NCBI GenBank assembly: GCA_021778335.1
Contig: JAJYCN010000009.1
Location: 1-39,625, forward strand
Reading direction: 5' to 3'
Origin: Acidobacteriota bacterium
Lineage (GTDB): Bacteria; Acidobacteriota; Terriglobia; Bryobacterales; Bryobacteraceae
Length of the DNA stretch: 39,625 nucleotides
Of the stretch, positions 33,601 to 39,625 are shown piece after piece. The position numbers were made by a program, and so were the translations under genes. Under the pieces are notes generated by a model. It was not told the origin of the DNA, searched no databases, and saw only the letters and a program-made list of their open reading frames with translations. Each line of letters begins with the position of its first letter. The stretch's first letter is position 1.

Positions 33601-34310
33601 TCGCCTCGCAGACCGCCGGGCCCGGCATTACTCTCGGAGGAATCATCAGTGCCGCCGGCGCCGAATCCGTCGTCTCACCCGGCGAGCTCATCAGCATCTT
33701 CGGGTACGCTCTCGCGCTCGTACCTGCCTCGGCCGGCTCGCCTCCGCTGCCGTTAAAGCTCTCCGACGTGACAGTCAAGATAAACGGCGTTCCGGCGCCG
33801 TTATTGTATGTCTCGCCGCTCCAGATCAATGCCCAGGTCCCGTTTGAAACCTCGACCGGAACGGCCACGGTTCAAGTAACCTCCACCGCCGGGACGGCTT
33901 CGTTACCCTTACAAGTCGCACTTACCGCTCCTGCCATCTTTACCTTAAACTCCACTATCAGCGGTCCCGGAGCCATCGAACATGGCGTCACAGGGCAGTT
34001 AGTAACCGATACCAACCCTGCTTCCCGCGGAGAGATCGTTTCCGTCTACTGCACCGGTTTGGGCGCCGTAAACCCGGCCGTGGCTACGGGCGCCCCTGCG
34101 CCGGTCCCGCCCTCGCGCGCGGTTTCTCCGGTGTCGGTAAATATCGGCGGTTCGCCCGCCGAGGTTACTTACGCCGGCGTGGCGCCCGGATTCGCGGGAC
34201 TCTACCAGGTCAACGTACAAGTTCCGGTAACCACCCCGCCCGGCGCTCAAGACCTTCAGATTTCGACTGGTGGAGCTACCAGCAATACCGTCACGATCGC
34301 AGTCCATTAA
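30633..34310 (+). CDS. Large secreted SBBP/BNR-repeat propeller protein with C-terminal TIGR03437 domain
   Basis: 1225 aa; ATG 30633 behind GGGGGG. Signal peptide about 1-22. Residues 27-205 are the domain usually found before SBBP repeats (FEQNQGQ, PRIDLVWHARGREIEHDFEI). SBBP repeats, each about YSTYLGG...A.D..GN.Y.AG.T.S.DFP, occur at about 213-400 and again at about 736-985, six or more in all. Between them, about 406-695, lies a separate set of six Asp-box/BNR repeats (KSTDGGADWT, KSTDGGATWSP, KSTDGAATWNP and others). TIGR03437 covers about 998-1223. It is a surface or secreted scaffold protein without visible catalytic residues. The insertion of a BNR propeller within an SBBP propeller is the odd feature. 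It is divergent from oxdC. Confidence 0.88.
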   Translation: MRRLTTWLALSISVKLFAGDARAPRPHSPVLFEQNQGQSPPDVAFIARAGAARIFLAHNGSLQVVGPNETVRFDLTGSHPSPPVGRHRAAAKSNYLIGADPARWRTGIPNFEEVRYPHAYPRIDLVWHARGREIEHDFEIAPGGDPQRIRFTVTGDRPVITAGGDLSVGDVRMLRPRAYQGAKQIACRYVLHGSRIGFRLGPYNRSEPLTIDPVLSFSTFLGGDQNDGATSVALDREGNILVAGLTASSDFPVSTNAFQSTLLGGDSCGLGSPYPCPDIFVSKFSNDGATLLYSTFLGGSGQNSLVGMALDAAGNIYLAGTPGSSDFPKLTPLPGTTGMALGYFAAKLSADGTSLIYSTMLPRYAPQDFLTALAVDTSGSVYVTGASSGGLPLVNPFQSTISKPQVFKTNDSATTWQGLGNGLRRDLVNAITVDPSNPQTLYLGMWQGLYKSTDGGADWTTLLEGTPPQAPYPSTQLDPSSIVVDPSNSQTIYLVTGINGIYKSTDGGATWSPAWTGASRFTVMIAIDPSNTQILYAVTGEGLYKSTDGAATWNPTSLTAAPSPAQPYPVHNVVIDHSTPTTIYAGTANGVMKSLDGGITFTAMTNGFTATTDISNLVIDPVNPEVLYANTPITFPPYLTTDGGAHWTQGQWPPPAGYVMSFLIDPLVHTTVWAATSNELLVSRDEGATWTAPPTALAYYGVQQLAGSSDGSIYAIASNFNPDAFALKLDPTGSKILYSTYLGGTGPDLGQSIAVDSAGRAYITGFTSSFDFPVANPLQAHDAGMKDAFVSVLDPTGSHLLWSTYLGGTNDDVPWAIAVDPADNVHLAGSTSSPDFPLWHASEPAFPGNPAAANSTGFATKLKSDGSGLIFSTYVGGSSGDGAQAVATDPAGNTYVAGDTISKDFPTLNPIQPSLTGISNVFAAAWNGQTGALQYATYLGGSGLDRASAIAADPAGNAYIAGSTTSSDFPVKYPFQSTYGGLTDAFLAKIASQTAGPGITLGGIISAAGAESVVSPGELISIFGYALALVPASAGSPPLPLKLSDVTVKINGVPAPLLYVSPLQINAQVPFETSTGTATVQVTSTAGTASLPLQVALTAPAIFTLNSTISGPGAIEHGVTGQLVTDTNPASRGEIVSVYCTGLGAVNPAVATGAPAPVPPSRAVSPVSVNIGGSPAEVTYAGVAPGFAGLYQVNVQVPVTTPPGAQDLQISTGGATSNTVTIAVH

Positions 34311-34506
34311 CTGCCAAGCAACTGGGCAACGGATCCCGGCAGACCGTACGGCGGTCCGGCTGGAGAAGGCGTTTAGAAGTAGCGAAGGGACGTGGCGGCG
34401 GATGGAGCTTGCTCACGACCTGGCGCAGAGGTAGGCGCGGAGCATACCGTTACGCCGGCACACACAGAGCCGGCGGACTGAGGTTTTGCGCAGCCTGCGG
34501 CACGGC
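34311..34506. other. Short intergenic gap between convergent genes
   Basis: No gene. A 7-bp perfect hairpin (CGCCGGC 34453-34459, GCCGGCG 34469-34475, 9-nt loop) is present but has no T-run on either side, so it is not a convincing intrinsic terminator. Confidence 0.35.
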
Positions 34507-34620
34507 CTATGATTCGTTGCCGCGCCTGAACTCGGCGTCCAAAATGTGTTCCAACTGCCGGCGCAGATCATCCAGGCGGCTACTGGCCAGACCCCAGAGC
34601 AGAGCCATGTCCAGGTCGAA
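34507..34620 (-). pseudogene. Untranslated remainder of the hepT reading frame
   Basis: Directly after the TAA at 34623-34621 the same frame stays open for 37 codons to TAG at 34509-34507. It reads FDLDMALLWGLASSRLDD and then a helix ending LEHILDAEFRR, which matches the normal C-terminal helix of HepT proteins (F/V-D-x-x-L-x-W-x-I, then L-x-Q-L-E-x-I-L). It is therefore the rest of the toxin gene, separated by one nonsense codon. Confidence 0.8.
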
Positions 34621-34863
34621 TTATGCGTGGACCAACCGATTACGCAACGAGATGTGGCCGGGCCACGGGACCTCCGGGTACTTGGATTGAAAGGCCTTCG
34701 AGAGGGATACCGCGGCCTCGCCCAGAATGACCAACCGATGAAATACGAAGGATTGTTGCATACGGTCGGCGAGGAATTTCTCCTGGCTAGTCTGCGAGAC
34801 AAACTCTTTCAACTCGGCGATCGCCTGAAGGGCCTCGCGCAGGAAAGCGGCCTCACGCCGCAT
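34621..34863 (-). CDS. HepT-like HEPN toxin, truncated by a premature stop
   Basis: 80 aa, against about 110-120 aa for complete HepT. ATG 34863 overlaps the mntA stop by 11 nt, the usual arrangement. The first three HEPN helices are present (FLREALQAIAELKEF, QQSFVFHRLVILGEAA). The RX4H catalytic motif is R74-N-R-L-V-H79, then A80 and a TAA. In HepT proteins the motif is RX4HXY, so the stop occupies the tyrosine codon (TAT or TAC to TAA needs one change). That tyrosine is the residue AMPylated by MntA in characterised pairs. The C-terminal helix is still encoded after the stop. Probably an inactivated RNase toxin, unless the stop is read through or is a sequence error. Confidence 0.85.
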   Translation of the reverse strand: MRREAAFLREALQAIAELKEFVSQTSQEKFLADRMQQSFVFHRLVILGEAAVSLSKAFQSKYPEVPWPGHISLRNRLVHA

Positions 34864-35155
34864 ATATCACGAGTGCGTCGCGAAGGGCTCCGGGCTTAAT
34901 CCAGGGCTTTAACGACCGTTTAGTCCCGAGGTCGATCCTCCGTCCGAAGATCCGCGTCAATTCTTCCTCGAGTTCAAAGAACTCCCACCCGATCGAGGCG
35001 TCCGGCTCGAACTCGACCATGATGTCTATGTCCGAGTCGGGACGCAACTCGCCCCGGGCAGCCGATCCAAAAATCGCCATCTCCCGAACGTGATATCGGC
35101 GGCAGAGATCGGCGATCTTTTCCAATGGAATCTCGATGCCAGACGCTAGAGTCAT
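34853..35155 (-). CDS. mntA: MntA-like minimal nucleotidyltransferase antitoxin
   Basis: 100 aa; ATG 35155. Nucleotidyltransferase signature G30-S31-A-A-R-G then S41-D42-I-D44, with the third acidic residue D75 in RRIDL. This is the complete catalytic set of the MNT domain (FGSAARGELRPDSDIDIMVE). Such proteins neutralise the neighbouring HepT RNase by transferring AMP groups to its tyrosine. All key residues are intact, while the partner toxin is truncated at that tyrosine, so the locus may be decaying with the antitoxin outlasting the toxin. A promoter-like ATGACG/CATAAT pair precedes the start. Confidence 0.92.
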   Translation of the reverse strand: MTLASGIEIPLEKIADLCRRYHVREMAIFGSAARGELRPDSDIDIMVEFEPDASIGWEFFELEEELTRIFGRRIDLGTKRSLKPWIKPGALRDALVIYAA

Positions 35156-35169
35156 GGAACTCTGCCCCC

Positions 35170-35199
35170 ATTATGCTCGATTCGGGCATCGAGCGTCAT
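35170..35199 (-). promoter_or_regulatory. Candidate sigma-70-type promoter of the mntA-hepT locus
   Basis: On the minus strand ATGACG (35199-35194; 4 of 6 to TTGACA), an 18-nt spacer and CATAAT (35175-35170; 5 of 6 to TATAAT). The box ends 14 nt before the ATG at 35155. Confidence 0.45.
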
Positions 35200-35440
35200 G
35201 GGGTTTCGCGATTTGTAGTTCCAGTACCGGAACAAGACCGGCAGAATGAGGAAACATCTACGGCGCACCGGGGTCACCGGTTCGGGCGCGGACCGGGCGA
35301 CGTAATTTACGGGCCGCATGACGATAAGATCTTCAGCTATCGCCGATTGTGGTTGGCGCCGTTTCCCAGCCTGACTCGGCACGCGCCGGCCGGCCAAGCT
35401 ACTGTCGCGCTGAAGGCTCGGGCTTGTTAAGGCGGCGGCG

Positions 35441-35692
35441 TTACTTCGATTTCGCGTGGCTGTTCGCCTTTGGGTTTTTCGGCTTGGTCACACCCTTTTT
35501 CTTGCCCTTGCCTACGTCCGAGGCGCGCTGCTTGCCGAATTCCCGGTTAGGGGACGCGGCGGGCGAATTCATGGGCGCATTGCTGTGCATCGAACCTTGG
35601 TTCATGTTCGGGGCAGGCGCGCGGCCGCGTCCTTGGCCCATGGCTAACGCGGGAAGAGTGAGAATTACAAATCCGATCAGAGTCTTGCGCAT
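35441..35692 (-). CDS. Small basic secreted protein, unknown function
   Basis: 83 aa from ATG 35692, which has a perfect GGAGG 6 nt upstream; the longer frame to 35725 is not used. Signal peptide 1-20 (MRKTLIGFVILTLPALAMGQ). The mature part has low complexity: an Asn/Met/Pro/Ser-rich stretch (PNMNQGSMHSNAPMNSPA) and then a Lys-rich tail (KGKKKGVTKPKNPKANSHAK). No cysteines and no predicted fold. The strong ribosome site and clear signal make it a real gene. The basic tail could bind an acidic polymer such as nucleic acid or extracellular polysaccharide, but this is only a guess from composition. Confidence 0.75.
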   Translation of the reverse strand: MRKTLIGFVILTLPALAMGQGRGRAPAPNMNQGSMHSNAPMNSPAASPNREFGKQRASDVGKGKKKGVTKPKNPKANSHAKSK

Positions 35693-35883
35693 TTCGTGCC
35701 TCCGTGTCTGACCGTGAGCAATCACCTTGCCGGACCCGCGGGCGGGAGCTTGAGCCCGGTAGATATGCGACCTATCCTATTCATCTTTCCGAAGATAGCG
35801 TCTCACGTCCAAACCGCGCGCAATGCAGCCGCGCTGGGCTCCGCCGGTAGGATTCTCCCGCACAACAAGCAATTATTACCGTG

Positions 35884-35900
35884 CCGCGGGCCGGCCGCGG
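35884..35900 (-). terminator. GC-rich hairpin immediately after the VWFA gene stop
   Basis: CCGCGG (35895-35900), loop and CCGCGG (35884-35889) touch the stop codon at 35901. The downstream minus-strand sequence is only loosely T-rich (CACGGTAATAATTGCTTG), so termination is possible rather than certain. Confidence 0.35.
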
Positions 35901-38117
35901 TCACTCAGCCGTGGCCCAGTAGCCGCGCTTGGCGTTCACCTGGGCTTTCGAGTCCCGCACGCGGACGTCGATTTTCCGGAATTTGCCGTCGCTAGCGGGG
36001 TTGGTGGGGACGTAGGCGAGCATGTAGTAGTCGCGGCCGTCGGCGAAGGCGCGCTCCAGGCCGGTGAGGATGTCGTTGCGATTCAAGAACGAGATGCCCC
36101 CGGTGGTGGCGGCGAGTTCGGAGAGCGTAAGCTGCTGGTCTTGGGCGATGCTGTCCCAGGTGGTGTTGACCCGCGTGGTGGCCGAACCGCCGCCGGAGCG
36201 GGAGGCGTCGAGGGCCGGCGGGGTGTACAGGCCGCGGGAGTCGATGGTGTAAATCATGACGTTGGCCTGGGCCGCGATCCGGTAAATGGGATCAATGAGG
36301 TTAGTTACCCGCTCGATGGAGCGCAGCGAAGTAAATTCGGGGAAGTAAGCGTGAAGCAGATCGAACGGGACTTCGCCGGGAGTAAGCAAGAAGCCGTCGG
36401 AGACGAGCACGAGCGTCCGGCGGCCGGGCGTGTGGCCGAGTTGCTCGACCAGAGACCGGAGCTGGGTAAGGAACTGCGTCGCGGAAAACTGCTCGTATTC
36501 GGTGAAGGCGTTGGCCTGCCCGGGAAGGCCCTGTTTCAGCGCGTCGCAGTCCGGCTCATGGCTGTCGCAAGCGACGCGGACGTCGACAAGGTGATGCTCG
36601 TAGTTTGTGACCTGGGCATCGGACATCGACTTGGCGCTTTTCCGGAAGATGGAACGGAAGTTCTTGCCGCCGAGGGATTCGAGCACGTCGCCCGGGTTCG
36701 TCGTGACATTCTGAACGATTTCCGTCGATTCTCCCACGGCGATCACGGCGTACTCGGAGTTACCCGGCTGCTCCTGCCGGAAGAGTTTCTCCAGGGCGTC
36801 ACGCACATAGACGAAATTTCCAAATGAGGCGTGGAGAAGGTCGAGGCATATCAGATACGAGTGGCTTATCCGCGGCGCCGCGGACGCGGGGGCAGGGGAA
36901 GCCGACGCGCCATGAGTCACCCGTGCTTCGGGCACGTCTGGATTGGCTCCCTCTGGCGTATCCGAGCGTTCGCCCGAAAAGGCGGTGATCCTCTGCTCGA
37001 CGCCATCCTCAAATACATGGAAGTCCGACTTAGTAAGTCCGAAGACATGGTGCCCATCCTTATAAGTTACGATCACGGGAACCAGTACCTGGCGGACATT
37101 TACTTTGATTGACCCCGGAGCGTCGAGTTTCAGCACGCCCGCGGATGGGCCGGCTTTCAGTTGGTTTCGGGCCGCGGCCAGGTAACTCGGAATCTCGGAC
37201 CGCTCGGGGAGCAGTTGACGGGCGGCGTCCAGCAGCGGGATCGCTTTGGCCGGATTGCCGGAGGCGAGCTCGGCGAAGCCTTTGTACAGAAGTTCGTAAG
37301 GATCGTCGGGAAGCGGCGGCGGCGAGGAAGGATTGCCGGCGCCCATCTTCCGGCGCGAGGCGTCCGCGTCGTCGACCGAGCCCTCCAGCATGTACTCGGA
37401 AAAGCGATGGACGGAGTGGAGGTCGGCGTTCGGGATCCGTAAGTCAACGGTTGCAACAGACGGGAGCCAGACGGTGGAGTCAAGCTCGGGGAAATTGACT
37501 TCGAGGAACCGCACATCGCGGGTGAAGAGGGTGTAATCCTCGCCCGCCGGCGGCTTGAGGCTGTCGACGCGGAGGCGGAGAATGCGCTTGGTTTCCACGT
37601 CTACCCACACAAGTCCCTGGCGCCGGCCGTCGTTCGTGAGGAAAGCGAGCAGGTGAGCGGGGCGGTCCGGCTCGGGGATGCGGCCAAGGAGGCGGAAGCG
37701 GGAGCGGGATTGCGAATCCGGAAGCAGGTCGGCGAGCATCGAGACAAAACCGTTGGCCAGGAGGAAGGAGCTTTTCGTTGGCGCCGGAGCGCGCAGTTCT
37801 TCGAACGGGTGGACGCGCACGATGTAGCGGTAGCTATCGGCGTGATCGGCCCAGAGGGATCTCGCCGGCTCGTAGCGGAGTTCGTGGACCTGTTCGGCGA
37901 TGGAGACGTTGATGAAGTCATTGAACATGGATTCCAGGTGCTGGCCCATGAGACGGAGGATCGGTTCGAGAGCGGTCTGGTCTTGCGCGGGTTCAAGGCC
38001 GCGGAGTTCCGGGTTGGCTTGAATGATCGCTTCCGGAGCGCTGTCGACGAAAGATTGGCCGGCGGCGCACGAAGCGAGCACAAGGCTCGCGAGCGCGAGA
38101 CGGGGCAGCGAGCGCAT
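35901..38117 (-). CDS. Secreted VWFA-related domain protein (TIGR03436 type) with TPR-like middle region
   Basis: 738 aa; ATG 38117, or GTG 38123 as an alternative. Signal peptide 1-20. The N-terminal about 25-260 is a beta-rich domain (FRLLGRIPEPDRPAHLLAFL, WVDVETKRILRLRVDSL). TPR-like helices lie at about 270-325 (YKGFAELASGNPAKAIPLLD). The VWFA-related domain covers about 335-735: it opens with the family signature VLVPVIVTYKDGHHVFGLTK and DFHVFEDGVEQRITAF, and ends YYMLAYVPTNPASDGKFRKI and VNAKRGYWA. At the usual MIDAS strand it has CLDLLHASFG rather than DxSxS. Two cysteines (VACDSHEPDCDA) may pair. Function unknown; such proteins are numerous and secreted in Acidobacteriota. Confidence 0.9.
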   Translation of the reverse strand: MRSLPRLALASLVLASCAAGQSFVDSAPEAIIQANPELRGLEPAQDQTALEPILRLMGQHLESMFNDFINVSIAEQVHELRYEPARSLWADHADSYRYIVRVHPFEELRAPAPTKSSFLLANGFVSMLADLLPDSQSRSRFRLLGRIPEPDRPAHLLAFLTNDGRRQGLVWVDVETKRILRLRVDSLKPPAGEDYTLFTRDVRFLEVNFPELDSTVWLPSVATVDLRIPNADLHSVHRFSEYMLEGSVDDADASRRKMGAGNPSSPPPLPDDPYELLYKGFAELASGNPAKAIPLLDAARQLLPERSEIPSYLAAARNQLKAGPSAGVLKLDAPGSIKVNVRQVLVPVIVTYKDGHHVFGLTKSDFHVFEDGVEQRITAFSGERSDTPEGANPDVPEARVTHGASASPAPASAAPRISHSYLICLDLLHASFGNFVYVRDALEKLFRQEQPGNSEYAVIAVGESTEIVQNVTTNPGDVLESLGGKNFRSIFRKSAKSMSDAQVTNYEHHLVDVRVACDSHEPDCDALKQGLPGQANAFTEYEQFSATQFLTQLRSLVEQLGHTPGRRTLVLVSDGFLLTPGEVPFDLLHAYFPEFTSLRSIERVTNLIDPIYRIAAQANVMIYTIDSRGLYTPPALDASRSGGGSATTRVNTTWDSIAQDQQLTLSELAATTGGISFLNRNDILTGLERAFADGRDYYMLAYVPTNPASDGKFRKIDVRVRDSKAQVNAKRGYWATAE

Positions 38118-38132
38118 GGACACCCTGAACGG

Positions 38133-38138
38133 ATTTTA
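38133..38138 (-). promoter_or_regulatory. Candidate -10 box of the VWFA gene
   Basis: TAAAAT on the minus strand ends 15 nt before the ATG at 38117. It implies a very short leader, with only a weak AGGG before the start. Confidence 0.35.
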
Positions 38139-38179
38139 CAATGCCGGGGCAGCGAGACGCCGGACAGACCGGTGGACCG

Positions 38180-39625
38180 CTACGGGGCGCCGGCAGGCTT
38201 CAGATAGACGAGGCGGAGAGCCCAGTCACTGTCGCTCGGGACGGCGGGTAGCTGGATGATGCCGATGACGCTGGAGCGGAGCGTGCCGGCGCTCGAGTAG
38301 CTGCCGGTGCGGGGATCGAACCAGTCGGTCTTGTACAGGCTGTTGAGGCGGGCGCCGCGGATCTGCGCCTGCGGGGCGTCCTTCTCGAAGTAAGCCAGGA
38401 AGACTTCTTTGTCCGCGGTGCGGGCGCAGTAGGCCCAGCCTTCGTAGGCACGGAGGTTCGCATTCTCGTGCGGCGAGACGAGGTTCGCGTCGGGCGCCAG
38501 ATCCTGATAGCGCCTGCCGATGGAGAACGCGAAGGTGCGGAGATACTGCATTTGGGCGGCGGACTGCCACTGGAACGCATCCCACATCTTGGCCGGCGCG
38601 GTAGGTTCAATGTCGGCGCCCCAGATGCCTTCCGCGCCGTAGACGTGGCCGGCGAGACCGCCGGAAAGGAAGTTGCCGTACATGGCGGAACGCACGAACT
38701 GGGCGTCCTGGTCCGAGCCACCCGGCGCGCCGTACTGATAGCCTTTGCCGCCGCCGAGCGAGCGGGCGTCCTTGTAACCGGAGTAATACGGTTCGCCGTC
38801 GAGACCCGGCTTGGGCGCGGGCATGTGGAAGATTTCCGTGAGATACCAGTAGTTATTGTGCTCGCGCATGTTGCCGGTCTGCTCGAGCGTCACCCAGGAG
38901 GGGTCGCCCCAGTTTTCAAGCGTCGACGGATTTGCGTTGGCCGAGAGTAAGTTTCCGAAAGGCGGCGGGCCGTACTTCGACATGACAGCGCCGATGGCCT
39001 TCAGAAAGTCATTCGGCGAGACGGACTCGCTGATGATGTCTAAGTGGATGGGACTAAGTACAGTGTTATTGGCCTGATAACGCGACCAGACATACTGGAT
39101 AAACCGGGCGTAGGAGTCCGGCCACTTGTAGTATTTCATCCAGCACATACTGGCGTCGCGGCGGGAAACTTCAATAAAGGGGACGAAGCCGTGGGCGTTG
39201 AGATAGTCGATTTTGCGGTCGATATACTGGAAGTAAGCCGGGTTGATGCGGTCGACGTCCGGGAACATGTTCTCGAAGCCGGGAACTTTGCCGGGGAACA
39301 GAAACGGGCGGCCGCCTTCATTGTCCATGTTCTTGGCGCTGCCGGTGCCAAATTCGAGCCACGCGGAGCGGACCGTGGTGTGATCGGCGTCGTTCATGCG
39401 GACGTTCCAGGGCTGGCCGTCGGTCATCCAGTTGGGAAACGCCGCGATGATGTTGACCCAGTTGAACCCCTGGCTTGGCGGTAGCGGACGTAATCCTTCA
39501 AGCCCGCGGTGGGGCCGATGGGCCGCTCGGTGTCGCCGTCGTACCACTTGAAGCGGTTCGTTCCGGCGGCATACCAAGTATCGCCGAGGACGAAGAACGG
39601 CGTGCCGTCGGCGAGCGAGAGCGCG
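38180..39625 (-). CDS. DUF4038 apiosidase-like glycoside hydrolase, N-terminus beyond window and frameshifted
   Basis: The gene enters from the right edge in one frame (LSLADGTPFFVLGDTWYAAG, then TNRFKWYDGD and AGLKDYVRYRQA) and continues after about 39472 in another (QGFNWVNIIAAFPNW). Restoring one base (GCCAG to GCCCAG) joins them into a continuous DUF4038 sequence. No start is visible. The first frame has the family opening FFxLGDTWW-type motif. The TIM barrel follows, with candidate acidic residues in FIEVSRRD, LDIISESVSPND and GAEGIWGADIEP. The C-terminal about 90 residues resemble the putative collagen-binding domain PF12904 (WFDPRTGSYSSAG, WALRLVYLK). Known relatives cleave apiose or rhamnogalacturonan side chains. 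It is either a sequence error or a recent pseudogene. Confidence 0.8.
   Translation of the reverse strand, partial: RALARRRHAVLRPRRYLVCRRNEPLQVVRRRHRAAHRPHRGLEGLRPLPPSQGFNWVNIIAAFPNWMTDGQPWNVRMNDADHTTVRSAWLEFGTGSAKNMDNEGGRPFLFPGKVPGFENMFPDVDRINPAYFQYIDRKIDYLNAHGFVPFIEVSRRDASMCWMKYYKWPDSYARFIQYVWSRYQANNTVLSPIHLDIISESVSPNDFLKAIGAVMSKYGPPPFGNLLSANANPSTLENWGDPSWVTLEQTGNMREHNNYWYLTEIFHMPAPKPGLDGEPYYSGYKDARSLGGGKGYQYGAPGGSDQDAQFVRSAMYGNFLSGGLAGHVYGAEGIWGADIEPTAPAKMWDAFQWQSAAQMQYLRTFAFSIGRRYQDLAPDANLVSPHENANLRAYEGWAYCARTADKEVFLAYFEKDAPQAQIRGARLNSLYKTDWFDPRTGSYSSAGTLRSSVIGIIQLPAVPSDSDWALRLVYLKPAGAP

Noticed and set aside
34453-34475. Hairpin as an intrinsic terminator between convergent genes
   Set aside because: No T-run follows on either strand and the loop is long.
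35125-35430. 101-codon plus-strand ORF and an 81-codon minus-strand ORF between mntA and the small secreted protein
   Set aside because: Neither has a ribosome site, signal or recognisable motif. The 285-bp gap holds no supported gene.

Overview
The window looks like a chromosomal segment of a GC-rich soil-type Acidobacteriota, most likely close to Solibacter/Bryobacter. This is an inference from family content. There are two Oar-like TonB-dependent outer-membrane proteins, two proteins with the acidobacterial VWFA-related domain (TIGR03436 type), three secreted proteins carrying the Solibacter-type TIGR03437 domain, SBBP-repeat propellers, a PQQ sugar dehydrogenase and a GH67 alpha-glucuronidase. 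Most products carry export signals, so the segment is largely devoted to the cell envelope and to periplasmic chemistry. No rRNA, tRNA, CRISPR array, transposase or phage gene was seen.

Layout. 1-6885 (all minus): a small helical secreted protein, a Met/Gly-rich secreted beta-propeller, a histidine kinase and sigma-54 response regulator overlapping by 4 nt, and a multiheme OmcA/MtrC-type cytochrome cut by the left edge. 7243-11861 (plus): a barrel-only Oar-like protein, a VWFA protein whose start overlaps the previous stop, and an inner-membrane-anchored coiled-coil protein. 11845-14066 (minus): a secreted esterase coupled by TGATG to a four-helix membrane protein. 14214-19009 (plus): a full-length Oar receptor and a PIG-L deacetylase. 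19052-19584: a ParE-type toxin-antitoxin pair. 19786-22536: a DUF4188 protein diverging from a secreted BACON/TIGR03437 protein.

22543-27440 is a carbohydrate-acid module: a LacI regulator divergent from an enolase-superfamily (glucarate-dehydratase-like) gene that overlaps a secreted GH67 alpha-glucuronidase by 4 nt. Tandem LacI-type operator-like palindromes lie between the divergent genes. 27448-30481 (minus) is a two-gene unit: a Tat-type oxalate decarboxylase and a PQQ sorbosone/glucose dehydrogenase fused to cytochrome c. 30633-34310 is a large SBBP/BNR propeller protein. 34507-35155 is a HepT-MntA toxin-antitoxin locus whose toxin frame is broken by TAA exactly where the HXY tyrosine codon should be. 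35441-39625 (minus) holds a small basic secreted protein, a VWFA protein and a DUF4038 (apiosidase-like) gene that is cut by the right edge and frameshifted by one base.

Sequence-level themes. Four start codons without a Shine-Dalgarno (4083, 7243, 19052, 23743) each sit 6-7 nt after a TANNNT box, the geometry of leaderless transcripts. The plus-strand genes between 7 and 22 kb are extremely rich in C-ending codons, which creates long false ORFs in other frames. The strongest leads are the broken HepT, the truncated-Oar/VWFA/coiled-coil operon, the LacI/GH67 module and the possible electron-transfer island at the left end.
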